A stretch of 64,000 bases of DNA from Methylobacterium haplocladii (GTDB lineage: Bacteria > Pseudomonadota > Alphaproteobacteria > Rhizobiales > Beijerinckiaceae). The notes below the pieces were generated by a model. That model was not told the origin of the DNA, did not search any database, and worked only from the letters and a program-made list of their open reading frames with translations. Location: positions 1 to 64,000 of the forward strand of contig NZ_BJZT01000011.1 in NCBI RefSeq assembly GCF_007992175.1, read 5' to 3'. Shown here piece after piece: positions 14,916-23,271 of the stretch. The position numbers and the translations under genes are program-made. How positions within the stretch are numbered: position 1 is the first letter of the stretch; the number at the start of each line of letters is the position of its first letter.

Positions 14916-17857
14916 GCGCGGGTGTCCATCGCGGCGTCCAGCACGCGGGCGACGTGCAGGGCCTCGCGGCCGAGCCCGTCCTGAATCTGATGGCGGCAAC
15001 TGGTGCCGTCGGCGACCACGATGTCGTCCGGCCCGGCCTTGCGCAACGCCGGGAACAGCGAGAGCTCGGCCATGGCGAACGACGTCTCGATGGTCTCAGC
15101 CCCGTAGCCGAATGCCCCGGCCATGCCGCAGCAGCTTGATTCGATGACGCGGACGTCGAGGCCTGGCACGGCCCGAAGGACCGTCTCGACCGAGCCCATC
15201 ACGCCGAAGGACTTCTGGTGGCAATGCCCGTGCAGATGCGCGACCCGGCCGCCCTGGTCGGCCAGCTTCAGCGCGATCCGGCCGGCCTTGAGGTCCGCGG
15301 CCAAGAGTTCTTCGAAGAGGAGCGTCCTGTCTGCCAGAACCTTCGCCTCGTCCCCCGGCAGCAGCGACAGAAACTCGTCGCGGAAGGTGAGGAGGCATGA
15401 CGGCTCCAGTCCGACGACGCGGGCGCCGGCCCGCACGAAGGGCAGCAATGCGTCGAGTGTGCGCCGCGCCTCCTCCCGAGCCCGGCCGGTCTGCCCGGAA
15501 GCGAGATAGGTGCGGCCGCAGCACAGGGGTCGGCCGCCGTCGCGCGAAAAGACACGGTGCAGGCGGTAGCCGGCGGCCGTCAGCACCCGCTCGGCCGCCT
15601 CGAGGTTTTCGCGCTCGAAGGCACGGTTGAAGGTGTCGCCGAACAGGACGATGTCGCGAAACTCGCCCGCGACGTCGCCTGGATGCGCCGCCTCGCCCGC
15701 CTCGTGCCAGGGTCGCCGCCAAGCCGGCAGCGAGCGCCGGGCCGAGAGGCCGAGCATCTGCTCGCCGAGCTTCGCCAGTGCCGGGATGCGATTGCGCAGG
15801 TTCATCAGCGGTGCGAGCTTCGCCGCCACGCCCGCATAACGCGGCATCTCGGCGACCAGCCGCTCCTTGAGCGGAAGGCCATGCAGGGCGTGGTAGTGAT
15901 GCAGGAATTCGATCTTCATCTTGGCCATGTCGACGCCCGTCGGGCATTCGCGGCGGCAGGCCTTGCACGAGACGCACAGATCCATCGTGCGCTTCATCTC
16001 GGGGGAGGTGAGGGCATCCGGCCCGAGTTGGCCCGACAGCGCCAATCGCAAGGAATTCGCCCGGCCGCGCGTCAGGTGCTGCTCCTCGCGGGTGGCGCGA
16101 TACGAGGGGCACATCGCCCCGCCGGCGAGCTTCCGGCAGGTGCCGTTGTTGTTGCACATCTCGACGGCCGACCCGAGGCCGCCCCAGTCCGACCAGTCGA
16201 GGGCGGTGGCGATCGGCGCCACCGCGTAGTCGGGCTTGAACCGGAACAGCGAGCGGTCGTCGAACTTCGGCGCACGCACGATCTTGCCGGGGTTCAGCCG
16301 GTTGTGTGGGTCGAAACCGTCCTTCACGGTCTCGAAGGCCCGCGTGAGCTGCGCGCCGAACAACGGCTCGATGAATTCGGAGCGTGAGAGCCCGTCGCCG
16401 TGCTCGCCGGAATAGGAGCCCTTGAAGCGGCGCACGAGCTCGGCGGTTTCTTCCGCGATCGCCCGCATCTGCCGGACACCGCCGGCCTCCTTCACGTCGA
16501 GGATCGGCCGCACGTGCAGGCAACCGACCGAGGCGTGGGCGTACCAGGTGCCCCGGGTGCCGTGCTTGGAGAACACCTCCGTCACAGCGTCGGTGTAGTC
16601 GGCCAGATGCTCGAGGGGGACGGCGCAATCCTCGATGAAGGAGATCGGTTTGGCATCGCCCTTCATCGACATCATGATGTTGAGGCAGGCCTCGCGCACC
16701 TCCCACACCGTCTTCTGGCGCGCCGGCTCCGGCACCTCGACCACGGCGTCGGCGAAACCGTGATCGGCCATGCAGGCATCGAGGCGCGTCAGGTTGCGCC
16801 GAAGGGCATCGCGATCGTCGCCGGCGAACTCGGCGATCAGCAGGCAATTCGGCGTGCCGCGGGTGATGTCGGCGAGCGTCGCGCGAAACATCGGGATGTC
16901 GGCGCCGAGCACCAGCACATTGTTGTCGACGAGCTCCACCGCCACAGGATCAAGATCGACGATCGCCTTCGTGGTCTCCATCGCCGACCGGAAGGAGGGG
17001 AAGTGGCAGATGCCCATGACGCGATGCGCCGGCAGCCGCGACAGCTTTAGCGTCACGGCGGTCGTCGCCGCCAGCGTGCCCTCCGAGCCGACAAGCAGGT
17101 GCGCGAGGTTCGGCCGCGGCTCGATCAGCGCATCGAGATTGTACCCCCCCACCCGCCGCTGAACTTTTGGGTATTTTTGCAGGATTTCGTCGCGGTTCCG
17201 CTCCGCGAGCGCGAGCATTCGCCGTGCCAGATCTTCCGCCCGTGCCGTGCCCGCGACGCCCAAACTCTCGTTGCCGGTCAGGCCGAAACCGAAAAACTCG
17301 GCATCATGGAAGAGTGCTTCCATCGCCAGCACGTTGTCGCTCATCTTGCCGTAGCGCAGGGAGCGCGCCCCGCAGGAATTGTTGCCGGCCATGCCGCCGA
17401 TGGTGCAGCGGGTCGCGGTCGAGGGCTCGACGGGAAAGAACCAGCCGTCCGCCTTCAGGCGCGTGTTGAGGCGTTCCAGCACCATGCCGGGCTCGACCGT
17501 TACGGTCCCGGCGTCGGCGTCGTAGCCGGTCACGCCGTTGAAGTGACGCGAGCAGTCGACCACCAGCCCCGAGCCGATCGGCTGGCCGTTCTGCGAGGTG
17601 CCGCCGCCGCGCAGGATCACGGGGACGCCGTGCCGGCTCGCGATCGTCAGCGTGGCGGCGATGTCGTCTCGGCTCTTCGGCAGCACCACGCCAAGGGGCA
17701 TGATCTGGTAGATCGAGGCGTCCGTGGCGTAGCGGCCGCGGGTGAACGCGTCGAAGCGCACCTCCCCTGCGATCGTTCCCGCCAACTCACGGACGAGGAC
17801 CGAATCCGGCGCGGCCTCGTTCCGGTGGCTGCCCGCCGATGCTGCGCTCGCGCCCAA
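14912..17857 (-). CDS. FAD-linked oxidase/Fe-S D-2-hydroxyacid dehydrogenase (YdiJ-like)
   Basis: 981 residues combining an N-terminal FAD-binding type 4 domain (PLGVVLPKSRDDIAATL, RGGGTSQNGQPIG, GGMAGNNSCGARSLRYGKMSDNV), a C-terminal FAD oxidase cap, a [4Fe-4S] ferredoxin-like segment (CVSCKACRRECPTGVDM) and two CCG domains near the C-terminus (PLCCGRTY, ESSCCGMAGAFGY). This architecture matches D-lactate/D-2-hydroxyglutarate dehydrogenases of the YdiJ type, which oxidise D-2-hydroxy acids and pass electrons towards the respiratory chain. The open frame runs to 18025, but TTG 17857 is preceded by GGGAGGA at ideal spacing and gives the family's usual length of ~980 residues. It is the first gene of the coupled pair with the PLP lyase. 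Confidence 0.88.
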   Translation of the reverse strand: MGASAASAGSHRNEAAPDSVLVRELAGTIAGEVRFDAFTRGRYATDASIYQIMPLGVVLPKSRDDIAATLTIASRHGVPVILRGGGTSQNGQPIGSGLVVDCSRHFNGVTGYDADAGTVTVEPGMVLERLNTRLKADGWFFPVEPSTATRCTIGGMAGNNSCGARSLRYGKMSDNVLAMEALFHDAEFFGFGLTGNESLGVAGTARAEDLARRMLALAERNRDEILQKYPKVQRRVGGYNLDALIEPRPNLAHLLVGSEGTLAATTAVTLKLSRLPAHRVMGICHFPSFRSAMETTKAIVDLDPVAVELVDNNVLVLGADIPMFRATLADITRGTPNCLLIAEFAGDDRDALRRNLTRLDACMADHGFADAVVEVPEPARQKTVWEVREACLNIMMSMKGDAKPISFIEDCAVPLEHLADYTDAVTEVFSKHGTRGTWYAHASVGCLHVRPILDVKEAGGVRQMRAIAEETAELVRRFKGSYSGEHGDGLSRSEFIEPLFGAQLTRAFETVKDGFDPHNRLNPGKIVRAPKFDDRSLFRFKPDYAVAPIATALDWSDWGGLGSAVEMCNNNGTCRKLAGGAMCPSYRATREEQHLTRGRANSLRLALSGQLGPDALTSPEMKRTMDLCVSCKACRRECPTGVDMAKMKIEFLHHYHALHGLPLKERLVAEMPRYAGVAAKLAPLMNLRNRIPALAKLGEQMLGLSARRSLPAWRRPWHEAGEAAHPGDVAGEFRDIVLFGDTFNRAFERENLEAAERVLTAAGYRLHRVFSRDGGRPLCCGRTYLASGQTGRAREEARRTLDALLPFVRAGARVVGLEPSCLLTFRDEFLSLLPGDEAKVLADRTLLFEELLAADLKAGRIALKLADQGGRVAHLHGHCHQKSFGVMGSVETVLRAVPGLDVRVIESSCCGMAGAFGYGAETIETSFAMAELSLFPALRKAGPDDIVVADGTSCRHQIQDGLGREALHVARVLDAAMDTRA

Positions 17858-17979
17858 GCCGTTCCTCCCTGGCCGCCGCGTTGGACGGCCTTCGACGATA
17901 GTCCGGAATCCGAGCGTCGGCTCCGGACTGCCGGCGGGCGGCCTAATCCCAGCCGTCGGGCCGACATCTTCGGCGCAAT

Positions 17980-17996
17980 GAATACATAATTCGAAA
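17980..17996. promoter_or_regulatory. Candidate operator, motif copy 2
   Basis: Read on the minus strand the bases are TTTCGAATTATGTATTC, matching the site at 13798-13814 at 14 of 17 positions. It lies about 123-139 bases upstream of the TTG start of the FAD dehydrogenase, in an otherwise unannotated 238-base gap. The arrangement suggests a shared regulator for the dehydrogenase-lyase pair and the transporter gene; this is inference from sequence similarity only. Confidence 0.4.
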
Positions 17997-18095
17997 GCAC
18001 GCCGATACCGAGAAGCGCGCCTCACCTGCCTCCGGATGGATGACGCGTCTCATGTCCCGTCATTGCGCGCCGCATGGTGAGGATGGCATATCGTA

Positions 18096-18878
18096 TCAGC
18101 CCGCTCGATAAGCCGCGTACCACCCAAGCCCTTCGTGGGTCGCCGCAGCCGGCAGGTACTCGGCACCGATCCAGCCGCCGTAGCCGATCCGGTCGAGCCG
18201 TTCGAAGAGTTCCGGAAAATCGATCCGGCCGGTTCCCGGTTCGTGCCGTCCAGGAGCGTCGGCGATCTGGACATGCGCGATGCGGTCGCGATGAGCCGCG
18301 ATCGTCTCCCCGGGATCCTCACCCATGACGTGCATGTGATAGGCATCGTACTGCACGAACAGGTTCTCGGAGCCGACCGCGGCGATCAGGTCGAGGGCCT
18401 GAGTCGTGCCCGTGAGGAAGAAGCCCGGCACGTCGCGAGTGTTGATCGCCTCGATCAGGAGCCGGATGCCCGTGCGCTCCAGTTCCGCTGCGGCGAAGGC
18501 GAGGTTCTCGACGAACGTGTCGTGCAGCCGCGCCCGGTACGCTCCCTCCGGGACGAGGCCGGCGAGGCAGTTCACCTGGGTGCAGCCGAGCGCCGCCGCA
18601 TAGTCGATCGCCCGTGCCACCCCGCCTCGGAATTCGGCGACACGCTCCGGCAGGATCGCGATGCCACGCTCGCCCGCGGCCCAATCGCCCGGCGGCAGGT
18701 TGTGCAGGACGCAATCGAGGCCGTGGCGTGCCAGCCGCTCGGCAATGGCCTCCTCCGGGTGGTCGTACGGGAACTGCATCTCGACGGCGGCGAAGCCGGC
18801 CGCAGCCGCCTGTTCGAACCGGTCGAGGAAGGTGTGCTCGCCGAAGAGCAGGCTGATGTTGGCGGCGAAGCGGGGCAT
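18096..18878 (-). CDS. hyi: Hydroxypyruvate isomerase family protein
   Basis: 260 residues of the xylose-isomerase-like TIM-barrel family, closest to hydroxypyruvate isomerase (Hyi/OtnI type). The N-terminus PRFAANISLLFGEHTFLDRF and the metal/substrate residues in LIEAINTRDVPGFF and the C-terminal WIGAEYLPA with a conserved glutamate are characteristic. The enzyme interconverts hydroxypyruvate and tartronate semialdehyde in the cytoplasm, linking glyoxylate metabolism to glycerate. It is on the same strand as the FAD dehydrogenase but 238 bases upstream of it, so it may belong to the same regulon rather than the same transcript. Otn-type oxo-tetronate isomerases share the fold, so the exact substrate is not certain. 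Confidence 0.8.
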   Translation of the reverse strand: MPRFAANISLLFGEHTFLDRFEQAAAAGFAAVEMQFPYDHPEEAIAERLARHGLDCVLHNLPPGDWAAGERGIAILPERVAEFRGGVARAIDYAAALGCTQVNCLAGLVPEGAYRARLHDTFVENLAFAAAELERTGIRLLIEAINTRDVPGFFLTGTTQALDLIAAVGSENLFVQYDAYHMHVMGEDPGETIAAHRDRIAHVQIADAPGRHEPGTGRIDFPELFERLDRIGYGGWIGAEYLPAAATHEGLGWYAAYRAG

Positions 18879-19055
18879 TCTTTTTGGAGCTCACGGGCGG
18901 CCGGTCCTGTAGACCATGCGCCGGGCGACGCTGCCAGCGGCGTGCCCATCGCGACGGCACGGCAGCGACACGGCCCTCGCTTGCGCCCCCGGCGACGGCC
19001 CCGTATTCAGCCGTTGGACCGGCTCCGCTCGGGCGGACCGGCGAGGCCCGTTTCG

Positions 19056-19403
19056 ATGCTCCGTTCCGTCGCCAGCTTCCTCGGCCTACCCTTCCTGAGC
19101 CGCGCGCTCGGGCTGCTGATCCTGGCCGGCGGCTTCGTGCAGGTCGTCTATGACGGCGCACGCTCCATCGCCAACAACAGCCTGCGTATCACCACGGTGA
19201 GCGATTTGCTCTTCACCCTGTTCAAGGACAAGGCGAGTGCGCTCCAAGGGGCCGTCGAGGGCGTCGCCCCCTGGCTCTGGCAGGTCCTGGTCCTGCCGCT
19301 GACCCTCGCCCCTGCGGCAGCCCTCGGCCTGCTGGTCGGCGCGATGCTGCTCTGGCTCGGACAGCCCGGCCGCGAGCCGATCGGGTTCGTGATGCGGCCC
19401 TGA
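19056..19403 (+). CDS. Small membrane protein of unknown function
   Basis: 115 residues with two hydrophobic segments, roughly residues 8-30 (LPFLSRALGLLILAGGFVQVV) and 72-105, joined by a polar loop with FTLFKDK. The topology suggests an inner-membrane protein with a periplasmic loop. No family is recognised. I take ATG 19056 as the start because the frame upstream is arginine-rich shadow sequence of the opposite strand. It stands alone, divergent from the hydroxypyruvate isomerase gene and followed by a palindromic repeat. Confidence 0.65.
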   Translation: MLRSVASFLGLPFLSRALGLLILAGGFVQVVYDGARSIANNSLRITTVSDLLFTLFKDKASALQGAVEGVAPWLWQVLVLPLTLAPAAALGLLVGAMLLWLGQPGREPIGFVMRP

Positions 19404-19477
19404 CGCGAGGCAGCGGTGATTGTTCTTGGAAAACCGGATTCAACCTTCAAGCACCATGCTCTGAAGATTCCTCAATT

Positions 19478-19567
19478 GTCCGTGCGCGGCGCAGCCGAAG
19501 CAATCCAGGGCCATCCTCCTGGCTTCCGCGCATTGGCCCTCGATTGCTCCGCTGCGCTCGCAAAGAC
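19478..19567. repeat. Intergenic palindromic repeat (GCAATCCAGGGCCA type)
   Basis: GCAATCCAGGGCCA at 19500-19513 pairs with TGGCCCTCGATTGC at 19534-19547 with one mismatch. Flanking GCGCAGC-like arms extend the partial symmetry to 19478-19567. The module of a GTC-ATTGCGAGCGCAGC-like outer arm with a CAATCCAGGG inner arm is a common alphaproteobacterial intergenic repeat. It lies between the convergent small membrane protein and PRC-barrel genes, where it could also act as a transcription barrier. Confidence 0.65.
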
Positions 19568-19682
19568 GAGGAAAGCTCCGAGGCGATAGGACGGTAGCCG
19601 GACCGAGCCGATTCCGGCTCATCGGTGCGGTCGACGCGGGTGCTCGTCTCGTCCGAAAGGGTCCAGCCGAAGCGGTCGGCTT

Positions 19683-20072
19683 TCAGATCCCCCAATACGG
19701 TGCCGCATTGTAGTAGCGGTGGACGTGCTCTTCCCACTCGCGTTCGTCGGCAGGGTCGCCGCCCTCGGGGGAGCGGGCCGGAGCGTTGCGGAGTTGCTCT
19801 TCCGTGATTTCGACGACGTAGGCATCGATCGTCGGGTCGAAGGTCAGGACCGCCCAGGGTAGGGTGTAGTAGTCCTCGCCGAGGCCGAGAAAGCCGCCGA
19901 AGCTCATCACCACGTAGGCGACGCGGCCCGAGGCCTTGTCGAGCATCAGCCGCTCGATGCGGCCGACCTTGCCGCCGTCGGTGCGGCGGACCTCGGTGCC
20001 GACCACGCGGTCGCTGGCGATGAGGGTGCGGGCCTTCGGCCCGGCCGGTGGGGTGGTGCTGACGGGGTCCAT
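19683..20072 (-). CDS. PRC-barrel domain protein
   Basis: 129 residues. Residues about 15-85 form a PRC-barrel: ASDRVVGTEVRR...GKVGRIERLMLDKASGRVAYVVMSFGGFLGLG-DYYTLPW. These small beta-barrels occur in ribosome maturation factor RimM, in photosynthetic reaction-centre H subunits and in many stress-related soluble proteins of alphaproteobacteria. The remaining tail is acidic and unremarkable. There is no signal peptide, so it is expected in the cytoplasm. An exact EcfG-type promoter (20111-20136) lies 39 bases before the start codon, so it is probably part of the general stress response. The molecular function is unknown. Confidence 0.85.
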   Translation of the reverse strand: MDPVSTTPPAGPKARTLIASDRVVGTEVRRTDGGKVGRIERLMLDKASGRVAYVVMSFGGFLGLGEDYYTLPWAVLTFDPTIDAYVVEITEEQLRNAPARSPEGGDPADEREWEEHVHRYYNAAPYWGI

Positions 20073-20110
20073 GGCGCGGGGCTCGCAACCTTGTTACATC
20101 CAATCCGGAA

Positions 20111-20136
20111 AACGCCCGGGTCACCGGGCACGTTCC
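20111..20136 (-). promoter_or_regulatory. EcfG-type general stress promoter of the PRC-barrel gene
   Basis: On the minus strand the sequence reads GGAAC, 17 bases, CGTT. This is an exact match to the -35/-10 pattern of the alphaproteobacterial general-stress sigma factor EcfG (GGAAC-N16/17-CGTT). The start codon of the PRC-barrel gene follows after a short leader of about 30 nucleotides. Confidence 0.7.
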
Positions 20137-20187
20137 GGTGGGGCGGTCATGGCCGCCTGTAACCGTTGCCGAGGGACCTCCGCGCCG

Positions 20188-21177
20188 ATGCTGCAGACCG
20201 TCAGAGCGCACTCCGCCGAACTGGAAACCGGTGCAGCGCGAGCATGCGCGACAAGGCACGGCTCGAGCCTGCCCGTCGCCCTTGCGCTGCTCGCCGCGCT
20301 CACCGGCCCCGCGATGGCGCAGGACAAGGGTACGATGGATCCAAAGCCCCTGCCGCCGCTGGCCAATCCGAACGATCCCTCGACGCCGGCCAAGGCGCTG
20401 TTCGGCCGCGTCACTGCGCCGTCGAGCGGAGCGGCCGAGGCCTACGGTTCTTACGCCAAGGGCTGCTTTGCCGGCGGGCAGGGCCTCGCCTTCGACGGGC
20501 CGAACTGGCAGGTGATGCGGCCCTCGCGGAACCGGCGCTGGGGCATGCCTTATCTCGTCAGCTTCCTGGAGCGGCTCGCGAGCAAGGCTCCGCAGGTCGG
20601 CTGGCCGGGGCTGCTCGTCGGTGACATGTCGCAGCCGCGTGGCGGTCCGATGCTCACCGGTCACGCCTCACACCAGCTCGGCCTCGACGCCGACATTTGG
20701 CTGACGCCGATGCCGGACCACAGCATGAGCCGGGCCGAGCGCGAGCAGACCTCCGCCACAGACATGGTCCGCGCCGACCGCCGCGATATCGACGAGGACG
20801 TCTGGACCTCGGCCCATACCGGGTTGATCCGTCTCACGGCCAAGCAGCCGGAGGTGGCGCGGATCTTCGTGAACGCGGCGATCAAGAAGGCGCTCTGCCG
20901 CGAGGCCGGCGGCGACCGCGGCTGGCTCACCAAGGTGCGCCCGATGTACGGGCACAACTACCACTACCATATCCGGCTCGCCTGCCCGCGCGGTGCCGAA
21001 TCCTGCGGCGACCAGGCCCCACCGCCGCCCGGGGACGGCTGCGGGTCCGAGCTCGACTATTGGTTCAGCGCCGCCGTCCTCAATCCGCCGAAGGCGAAGA
21101 CCCCGCCGAGGCCCCGCCCGCCGATGACCATGGCCGGCCTGCCGGATGCCTGCCGGGCGGTTCTGCACGCGCGGTAG
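20188..21177 (+). CDS. mepA: Penicillin-insensitive murein endopeptidase MepA
   Basis: 329 residues with a signal peptide (hydrophobic stretch PVALALLAALTGPAMA followed by QDK) and the peptidase M74 signature. The zinc ligands are in TGHASHQLGLDADIW (H and D) and in the later MYGHNYHYHIRLACP block. MepA cuts DD- and LD-cross-links in peptidoglycan in the periplasm. I chose ATG 20188, which gives a signal peptide with a somewhat long n-region; ATG 20149 in the same frame is possible. Cysteines in the C-terminal half match the disulfides of the family. It is transcribed alone, divergent from the PRC-barrel gene. Confidence 0.9.
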   Translation: MLQTVRAHSAELETGAARACATRHGSSLPVALALLAALTGPAMAQDKGTMDPKPLPPLANPNDPSTPAKALFGRVTAPSSGAAEAYGSYAKGCFAGGQGLAFDGPNWQVMRPSRNRRWGMPYLVSFLERLASKAPQVGWPGLLVGDMSQPRGGPMLTGHASHQLGLDADIWLTPMPDHSMSRAEREQTSATDMVRADRRDIDEDVWTSAHTGLIRLTAKQPEVARIFVNAAIKKALCREAGGDRGWLTKVRPMYGHNYHYHIRLACPRGAESCGDQAPPPPGDGCGSELDYWFSAAVLNPPKAKTPPRPRPPMTMAGLPDACRAVLHAR

Positions 21178-21254
21178 CCATTACACCGTCTCCGTCGGCC
21201 GACCCGAATCCAACTCGTCGTGCCGACTGGCGTCCCTGCTCCGCTCGACGAGGA

Positions 21255-21758
21255 TCAGGTCTCGTGGTGCCCGGCCGAGAGACGGTCGGTCAGCGCCATC
21301 AGGATTCCGGAGACCACGAACACCATGTGGATGCCGACATACCAGGCGAGTTCACGGTCGGTGTAGCTCTTCATGTCCATGAAGGCCTTGAGCAGCTGGA
21401 TCGCCGAGATCGCGACGATCGAGGACATCAACTTCAGCTTGAGGCCGCTGAAATCGATCGTGCCCATCCAGGTGGGCCAGTCCTTATGGTCGCTGTGGTC
21501 GAATTTCGAGACGAAGTTCTCGTACCCTGAGAACATCACGATGATGAGCAGCGAGGCCGTGAACGACAGGTCCACGAGCGTCAGTACGCCGAGGATGGTC
21601 TGCGATTCGTTCCATTCGAGGGCGTGGGTCGCGAAATGTCCGATCTCCTGGATCAGCTTGACCAGGAGAACGAGCAGCCCGATCGTCAGCGCCGCATAGA
21701 ACGGTGCCAGCAGCCAGCGGCTCGCGAACAGAAACCGTTCGAAAAGACGTTCCATCAT
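21255..21758 (-). CDS. YqhA/UPF0114 family inner-membrane protein
   Basis: 167 residues with N-terminal MMERLFERFLFASRWLLAPFY, the hallmark of the UPF0114 (YqhA) family, and three to four hydrophobic segments (about residues 13-35, 55-80, 110-128, 138-155). The conserved loop FSGYENFVSKFDH is present. It is an inner-membrane protein of unknown function. Start ATG 21758 is chosen because the family begins here and GGCGGAG lies just upstream; the frame upstream is arginine/proline-rich. It is not in an operon with its neighbours. Confidence 0.85.
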   Translation of the reverse strand: MMERLFERFLFASRWLLAPFYAALTIGLLVLLVKLIQEIGHFATHALEWNESQTILGVLTLVDLSFTASLLIIVMFSGYENFVSKFDHSDHKDWPTWMGTIDFSGLKLKLMSSIVAISAIQLLKAFMDMKSYTDRELAWYVGIHMVFVVSGILMALTDRLSAGHHET

Positions 21759-21913
21759 CTCCGCCAACCTGCACCGTGCGACCGGCGGCGGATGTGGCAC
21801 GCGACAGCTACGCCTTCAAGGCAAGCGGGCCGGAAGCAGCCATGCCACCGCGACCCTTCGGCCGATGGGTATGACGGCACTCCAGTGCCCTCCGGCATGA
21901 CGTCCTGAGGGAC

Positions 21914-22408
21914 TCAGTGACGGTCGTCGGGGGCCGGGGGCAGGGGGGCGACCTCGATGCCTTCTTCGACGAGTGCACGAGCCTCGTCCAGGCTCGCCTC
22001 ACCGTAGATCGCGCGGGCCGGCGTATCGCCGTAATGCATGGCGCGCGCCTCGTCCGGGAAGCGTGTACCGACGTCGTCCGCCGTGCGCGTCACCTGCTCC
22101 CGAACCGCCCTCAGCAGCGCGCGCAGGCGCCGCTCCGGCTCGGCGATCATCGGAAAAGCCGCTTCCGCCTGGGTCGTGGCCGGGGCCGTGACTGGCGTCT
22201 CATCCGACGTATCCGGAGCCGCTTTGCCGGTGGGGCCCTTGTCGGTGCGCGCCACGGCCGGTGACATCAGGGCCTTCGAGACCTTGTGAGAATCACAGAT
22301 CGGGCAGGAGACGAGACCGCGTGCGGCCTGCTCGTCATAGGCGTCGCCGGACGGGAACCAGCTCTCGAAGCCGTGACCGGACTCGCAGGCGAGGGTGTAG
22401 CGGATCAT
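21914..22408 (-). CDS. DUF1178 family protein
   Basis: 164 residues matching DUF1178: N-terminal MIRYTLACESGHGFESWFPSGDAYDEQ, a CPxC pair (CPICDSHKVSKALMSP) and a C-terminal helical region (RLRALLRAVREQVTRTADDVGTRFPDEARAMHYGD). The paired cysteines with the first C/H suggest a zinc-ribbon-like N-terminus. Function is unknown; the family sits behind the nitrilase gene in many Rhizobiales, as here (21-base gap). It is the last gene of the grxC-nitrilase-DUF1178 operon. ATG 22408 starts exactly at the conserved motif. Confidence 0.85.
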   Translation of the reverse strand: MIRYTLACESGHGFESWFPSGDAYDEQAARGLVSCPICDSHKVSKALMSPAVARTDKGPTGKAAPDTSDETPVTAPATTQAEAAFPMIAEPERRLRALLRAVREQVTRTADDVGTRFPDEARAMHYGDTPARAIYGEASLDEARALVEEGIEVAPLPPAPDDRH

Positions 22409-22428
22409 GACCGGAACATGGGCACGCC

Positions 22429-23271
22429 TCAGGCATGCCGCACGGTGAAAGGCCGCGCGTTGCGCAGGGCCGGGATGCGCCCGCGCACCTCCGCGACCTG
22501 GGCGAGGTCGATCTCGGCGAGGATGATGCCGGGCGCGTCGCCCTCGGCCTCGGCGAGAACCCGCCCCCACGGGTCGACGATCAGCGAATGACCGTAGGTC
22601 TCGCGGCCGTCCTCGTGCCGCCCACCCTGGGCAGCCGAGATCATGAAGGATCCCGTTTCGATGGCGCGGGCGCGCTGCAGCAGGTGCCAGTGCGCCTCGC
22701 CGGTCTGGCGGGTGAAGCAAGCGGGTGCCGTCAGCACCGTGGCTCCGGCCTCAGCCAGCGCCCTGTAGAGTGCAGGAAAGCGGATATCGTAGCAGATGGC
22801 GATGCCGATCTCCGCCCAGGGCAGGCTCGCCACGACGGCGCAGTCGCCGCCGGTATAGGTCGCCGATTCCCGCCAGCTCTCGCCGTTCGGAAGGTCGACG
22901 TCGTAGAGGTGGACCTTGTCGTAGGCCGCCCGGATCTCGCCGTCGGGATCGATCAGGAAGGCACGGTTGGCGATTCTGTCGCCGGTGCGGATCGCCAGCG
23001 AGCCGACATGGACGAAGACGCGGTCCTTCCGCGCAACCTCACGGAGGCTGGCGAGAGTCGGATCGTTCTCCTGCGGCCCAACCGTCTCGAACAGCCGGGC
23101 GCGGTCGCGCTCGACCAACGAGGTCATCTCCGGGGTCTGTACGTAGTCTGCGCCCAGTCCTGCCGCCTCATGGACTCCGGCGACCGCCATATCGCGGTTG
23201 GCGAGCGGATCGCGTCCCGAGCGCATCTGCACGCAGGCCGCGACGAAGCGCGGGTGCTCGTCTTCCGCCAT
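22429..23271 (-). CDS. Carbon-nitrogen hydrolase (Nit-type omega-amidase family)
   Basis: 280 residues of the nitrilase superfamily with the full catalytic set: E48 (TPEMTS), K119 (YDKVHLYDVD) and C160 (GIAICYDIRFP). The sequence resembles Nit1/Nit2-type amidases, which hydrolyse deaminated glutathione or omega-amides of 2-oxo acids, rather than true nitrilases. It is cytoplasmic. Its ATG overlaps the last base of the glutaredoxin stop codon (TGATG), so the two are translationally coupled; a glutathione-related metabolite-repair role fits that context but is inferred. The length is normal for the family. Confidence 0.87.
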   Translation of the reverse strand: MAEDEHPRFVAACVQMRSGRDPLANRDMAVAGVHEAAGLGADYVQTPEMTSLVERDRARLFETVGPQENDPTLASLREVARKDRVFVHVGSLAIRTGDRIANRAFLIDPDGEIRAAYDKVHLYDVDLPNGESWRESATYTGGDCAVVASLPWAEIGIAICYDIRFPALYRALAEAGATVLTAPACFTRQTGEAHWHLLQRARAIETGSFMISAAQGGRHEDGRETYGHSLIVDPWGRVLAEAEGDAPGIILAEIDLAQVAEVRGRIPALRNARPFTVRHA

